The translations under genes and the position numbers were made by a program. Shown piece after piece: positions 13,653 to 15,066 of a stretch of 15,066 bases of DNA (position 1 is its first letter; each line of letters begins with the position of its first letter). The stretch is from an uncultured bacterium. GTDB lineage: Bacteria; Cyanobacteriota; Vampirovibrionia; Gastranaerophilales; Gastranaerophilaceae. Location: the NCBI GenBank assembly GCA_900549855.1, contig URPS01000052.1, positions 1-15,066 of the forward strand. The letters run 5' to 3'. The notes beneath the pieces were generated by a model that was not told the origin of the DNA, did not search any database, and saw nothing but the letters and a program-made list of their open reading frames with translations.

Positions 13653-14654
13653 GTGAAAATTTTACCGATTAGTTCAACTTTTGTTAATAGAAATAATGTT
13701 CGTAAAAACAATCCGCAAAATGTTAATTATTCGAATTCAAACCTAACTTTGACGATTTTTCCTATGAATATGATAATGTTTAAGGGGAAAGTTCCTCCGG
13801 AATTAAATTATGCAAAAGAGTTTGTTGATAAAGAATTAACACCTTTTATAGAAAAAAATAAAGAATTAGTCAGTGAACTTTCTGCTATAGCGTCTTCTTG
13901 CAAATGCGAACTTATGGATATTAACAGCCACAAAGTAAAACCACGTTTTGATGCAACGGCTTTTGACGAAGTTAAAAGATTAAAATTAGATAGGGTTGAT
14001 GAAAATCAAACTCAATTTGATAATCTTATTACAAAAAGCAGAAAGTGGTACGCAGGAGATGAAGCAAAAGAATATGCGATGGACTTGGTAAGGGATGGCT
14101 CTTTTAGAATACCGAGTTATTTAAAAGCCCCATATAAGGCGTTTTTAGAGATGAAAAAAGATATAAAAAATGGGTTAGCAAATTTGTCTTTAGAAAGTGT
14201 AGCTCCGGAAATTGCTGAAAAGAAGAAAAACTTATCAGAACTAGAGTTTTCTGTATCAATGAGTAAACGTCGCTTTGATGATGTAATAGAAAATAAAAGA
14301 AGTATTGAAAAATCCTTCAGCCGCCCATCCCGTCATGCTGATATTCCGGACTATATTGAAACCGCTAAACGTAATATGGCAAGACACGAATATAGACTGG
14401 AAAGAATGAAAACTTTGGTCGAAGAAGGTAAGAAAAAATTAGAAACCAATAGATTGACAGAAGAAGATAGAAACACGTTAGAAAACATTGGAAAGCCGGC
14501 TGAAAGAATTATAAGACATAATGTGAATAAGTTTAAGTCAAAACCGGAAGTTGCAAATACTTATTTAGGTGAATATGAACCAATTTTGGAAAATCAATTG
14601 AATGAACAAACTAGAAAACTTGTTCGACTTTCAAATATGATTTTGAATAATTGA
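13653..14654 (+). CDS. Unknown coiled-coil-rich 333-aa protein
   Basis: I do not recognise this protein. It starts at GTG behind a strong ribosome site, 20 bases after the ABC-F gene, so the pair likely forms an operon. The N-terminus (about 1-42) is Asn-rich and low in complexity and leads to MFKGK (42-46), a pattern I associate with many Gastranaerophilales proteins of unknown role; that association is from memory. Residues 100-333 are mostly charged and helical with likely coiled coils (about 180-290: KKKNLSELEFSVSMSKRRF; YRLERMKTLVEEGKKKLE). No membrane span or catalytic motif is seen. Its stop codon (14652-14654) coincides with the point where foreign sequence begins, so the true C-terminus is uncertain. 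Confidence 0.75.
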   Translation: MKILPISSTFVNRNNVRKNNPQNVNYSNSNLTLTIFPMNMIMFKGKVPPELNYAKEFVDKELTPFIEKNKELVSELSAIASSCKCELMDINSHKVKPRFDATAFDEVKRLKLDRVDENQTQFDNLITKSRKWYAGDEAKEYAMDLVRDGSFRIPSYLKAPYKAFLEMKKDIKNGLANLSLESVAPEIAEKKKNLSELEFSVSMSKRRFDDVIENKRSIEKSFSRPSRHADIPDYIETAKRNMARHEYRLERMKTLVEEGKKKLETNRLTEEDRNTLENIGKPAERIIRHNVNKFKSKPEVANTYLGEYEPILENQLNEQTRKLVRLSNMILNN

Positions 14655-14656
14655 AG
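14650..14656. other. Sequence junction, probable chimera breakpoint
   Basis: Left of here the sequence is AT-rich and encodes the 333-aa protein; right of here it is richer in G+C and encodes ThiI in the middle of its N-terminal domain. Both readings share TTGAAGAA around 14651-14658, so the join could be a short microhomology. Confidence 0.75.
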
Positions 14657-15066
14657 AAATTCTTATAAAAAACATACGCCGCAGAATAAAGCCCTTAGGG
14701 ACGGTTAACATACGCGCCGCTCAGTCGACAATATACATCGAGCCTGCCGATGAGGGGTTTGATATGGACGAGGCGCAAAACCGCATAGGAAAAGTATTCG
14801 GAATTGCTGCTTTCACGAGGGCGGCAGTGACCGAAAAGGACATGGAATGCATTAAAAAGACGGCGGCGGAATACCTTGCCGACAGTCTTTCTGCAGCCAA
14901 AACCTTTAAGGTTGAGGCCAAGCGTGCCGACAAGACATTTCCCCTTAAAAGTCCCGAAATTGCAAGGGAGCTTGGCGGATATATTTTGTCGAAATTCCAT
15001 CATCTCAAGGTCGATGTGCATAATCCCGACATTACCGTTACGGTGGAGGTCAGGGAAAACGGCGCA
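14653..15066 (+). CDS. thiI: ThiI, tRNA 4-thiouridine sulfurtransferase (partial, both ends)
   Basis: The frame runs open from 14647 to the window end; ThiI-like sequence begins about 14653 with EEILIKNIRRRIKPLG and continues through AAQSTIYIEP, IGKVFGIAAFTRA, FKVEAKRADKTFPLKSPEI, GGYILSKFHHLKVDVHNPD and VTVEVREN. These cover the N-terminal ferredoxin-like domain and most of the THUMP RNA-binding domain. The catalytic PP-loop domain would lie beyond the window. ThiI transfers sulfur to U8 of tRNA and takes part in thiamine synthesis. About 25 N-terminal residues and any start codon or ribosome site are missing. Codon choice (GCC, GCG, CGC, AAG) differs from every gene to the left. The wording resembles clostridial ThiI, so this is probably another organism's DNA. 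Confidence 0.85.

Noticed and set aside
14695..15021. Minus-strand open frames of 108 and 70 aa
   Set aside because: They are shadows of the ThiI reading frame, which is the one with recognisable protein sequence.

Overview
The window reads as a piece of a low-GC bacterial chromosome, most likely from a gut Gastranaerophilales/Vampirovibrionia-type lineage (non-photosynthetic relatives of Cyanobacteria). This placement is an inference. It rests on the AT-rich base composition, a zinc repressor that resembles cyanobacterial SmtB down to its metal ligands and operator, a tRNA without encoded CCA, an EF-hand protein, and lineage-type unknown proteins such as one carrying an FKGK motif near its N-terminus. 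The last ~410 bases do not fit. They are visibly richer in G+C (about 43-48% in sampled lines, against about 32-38% just before) and encode an N-terminally truncated ThiI that looks clostridial/Firmicute, so the contig is probably chimeric there.

Layout: (1) 1-1401, the 3' part of an EF-hand protein with a HEFAH zinc-peptidase motif. (2) 1402-1943, a tRNA-Met (CAT) on the minus strand, surrounded by broken copies of itself, and a terminator. (3) 1944-3890, a small membrane protein, a C_GCAxxG_C_C cysteine protein, and a two-gene redox operon (membrane-anchored thioredoxin plus CcdA). (4) 4026-6286, a divergent zinc-homeostasis pair: an SmtB-type repressor and a P1B-2 zinc/cadmium exporter. 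Each has a consensus promoter with an operator sitting in its spacer. (5) 6414-9418, a fused FeoA-FeoB ferrous iron importer followed closely by a tail-anchored DUF4145-like protein. (6) 9419-12018, a REP region: a 469-aa unknown protein between two copies of a 79-bp repeat, then a REP-associated tyrosine transposase (RAYT) gene bounded by a perfect 35-bp inverted repeat with outward GTAG heads. (7) 12019-14654, an ABC-F ATPase with one apparently degenerate ATP site and a coiled-coil-rich unknown protein. (8) 14653-15066, the foreign thiI fragment.

How it works together: the centre is metal and thiol housekeeping, with zinc efflux under an SmtB-like sensor, ferrous iron uptake, and delivery of reducing power across the membrane by CcdA to a thioredoxin. 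The same REP family recurs at 6300, 9464, 11060, 11141, 11733 and 11932, which points to local spread by the RAYT. Two genes (the repressor and the RAYT) share the geometry TATAAT, six bases, ATG, which predicts leaderless mRNAs. Others (the exporter, thioredoxin and the 333-aa protein) have clear Shine-Dalgarno sequences.
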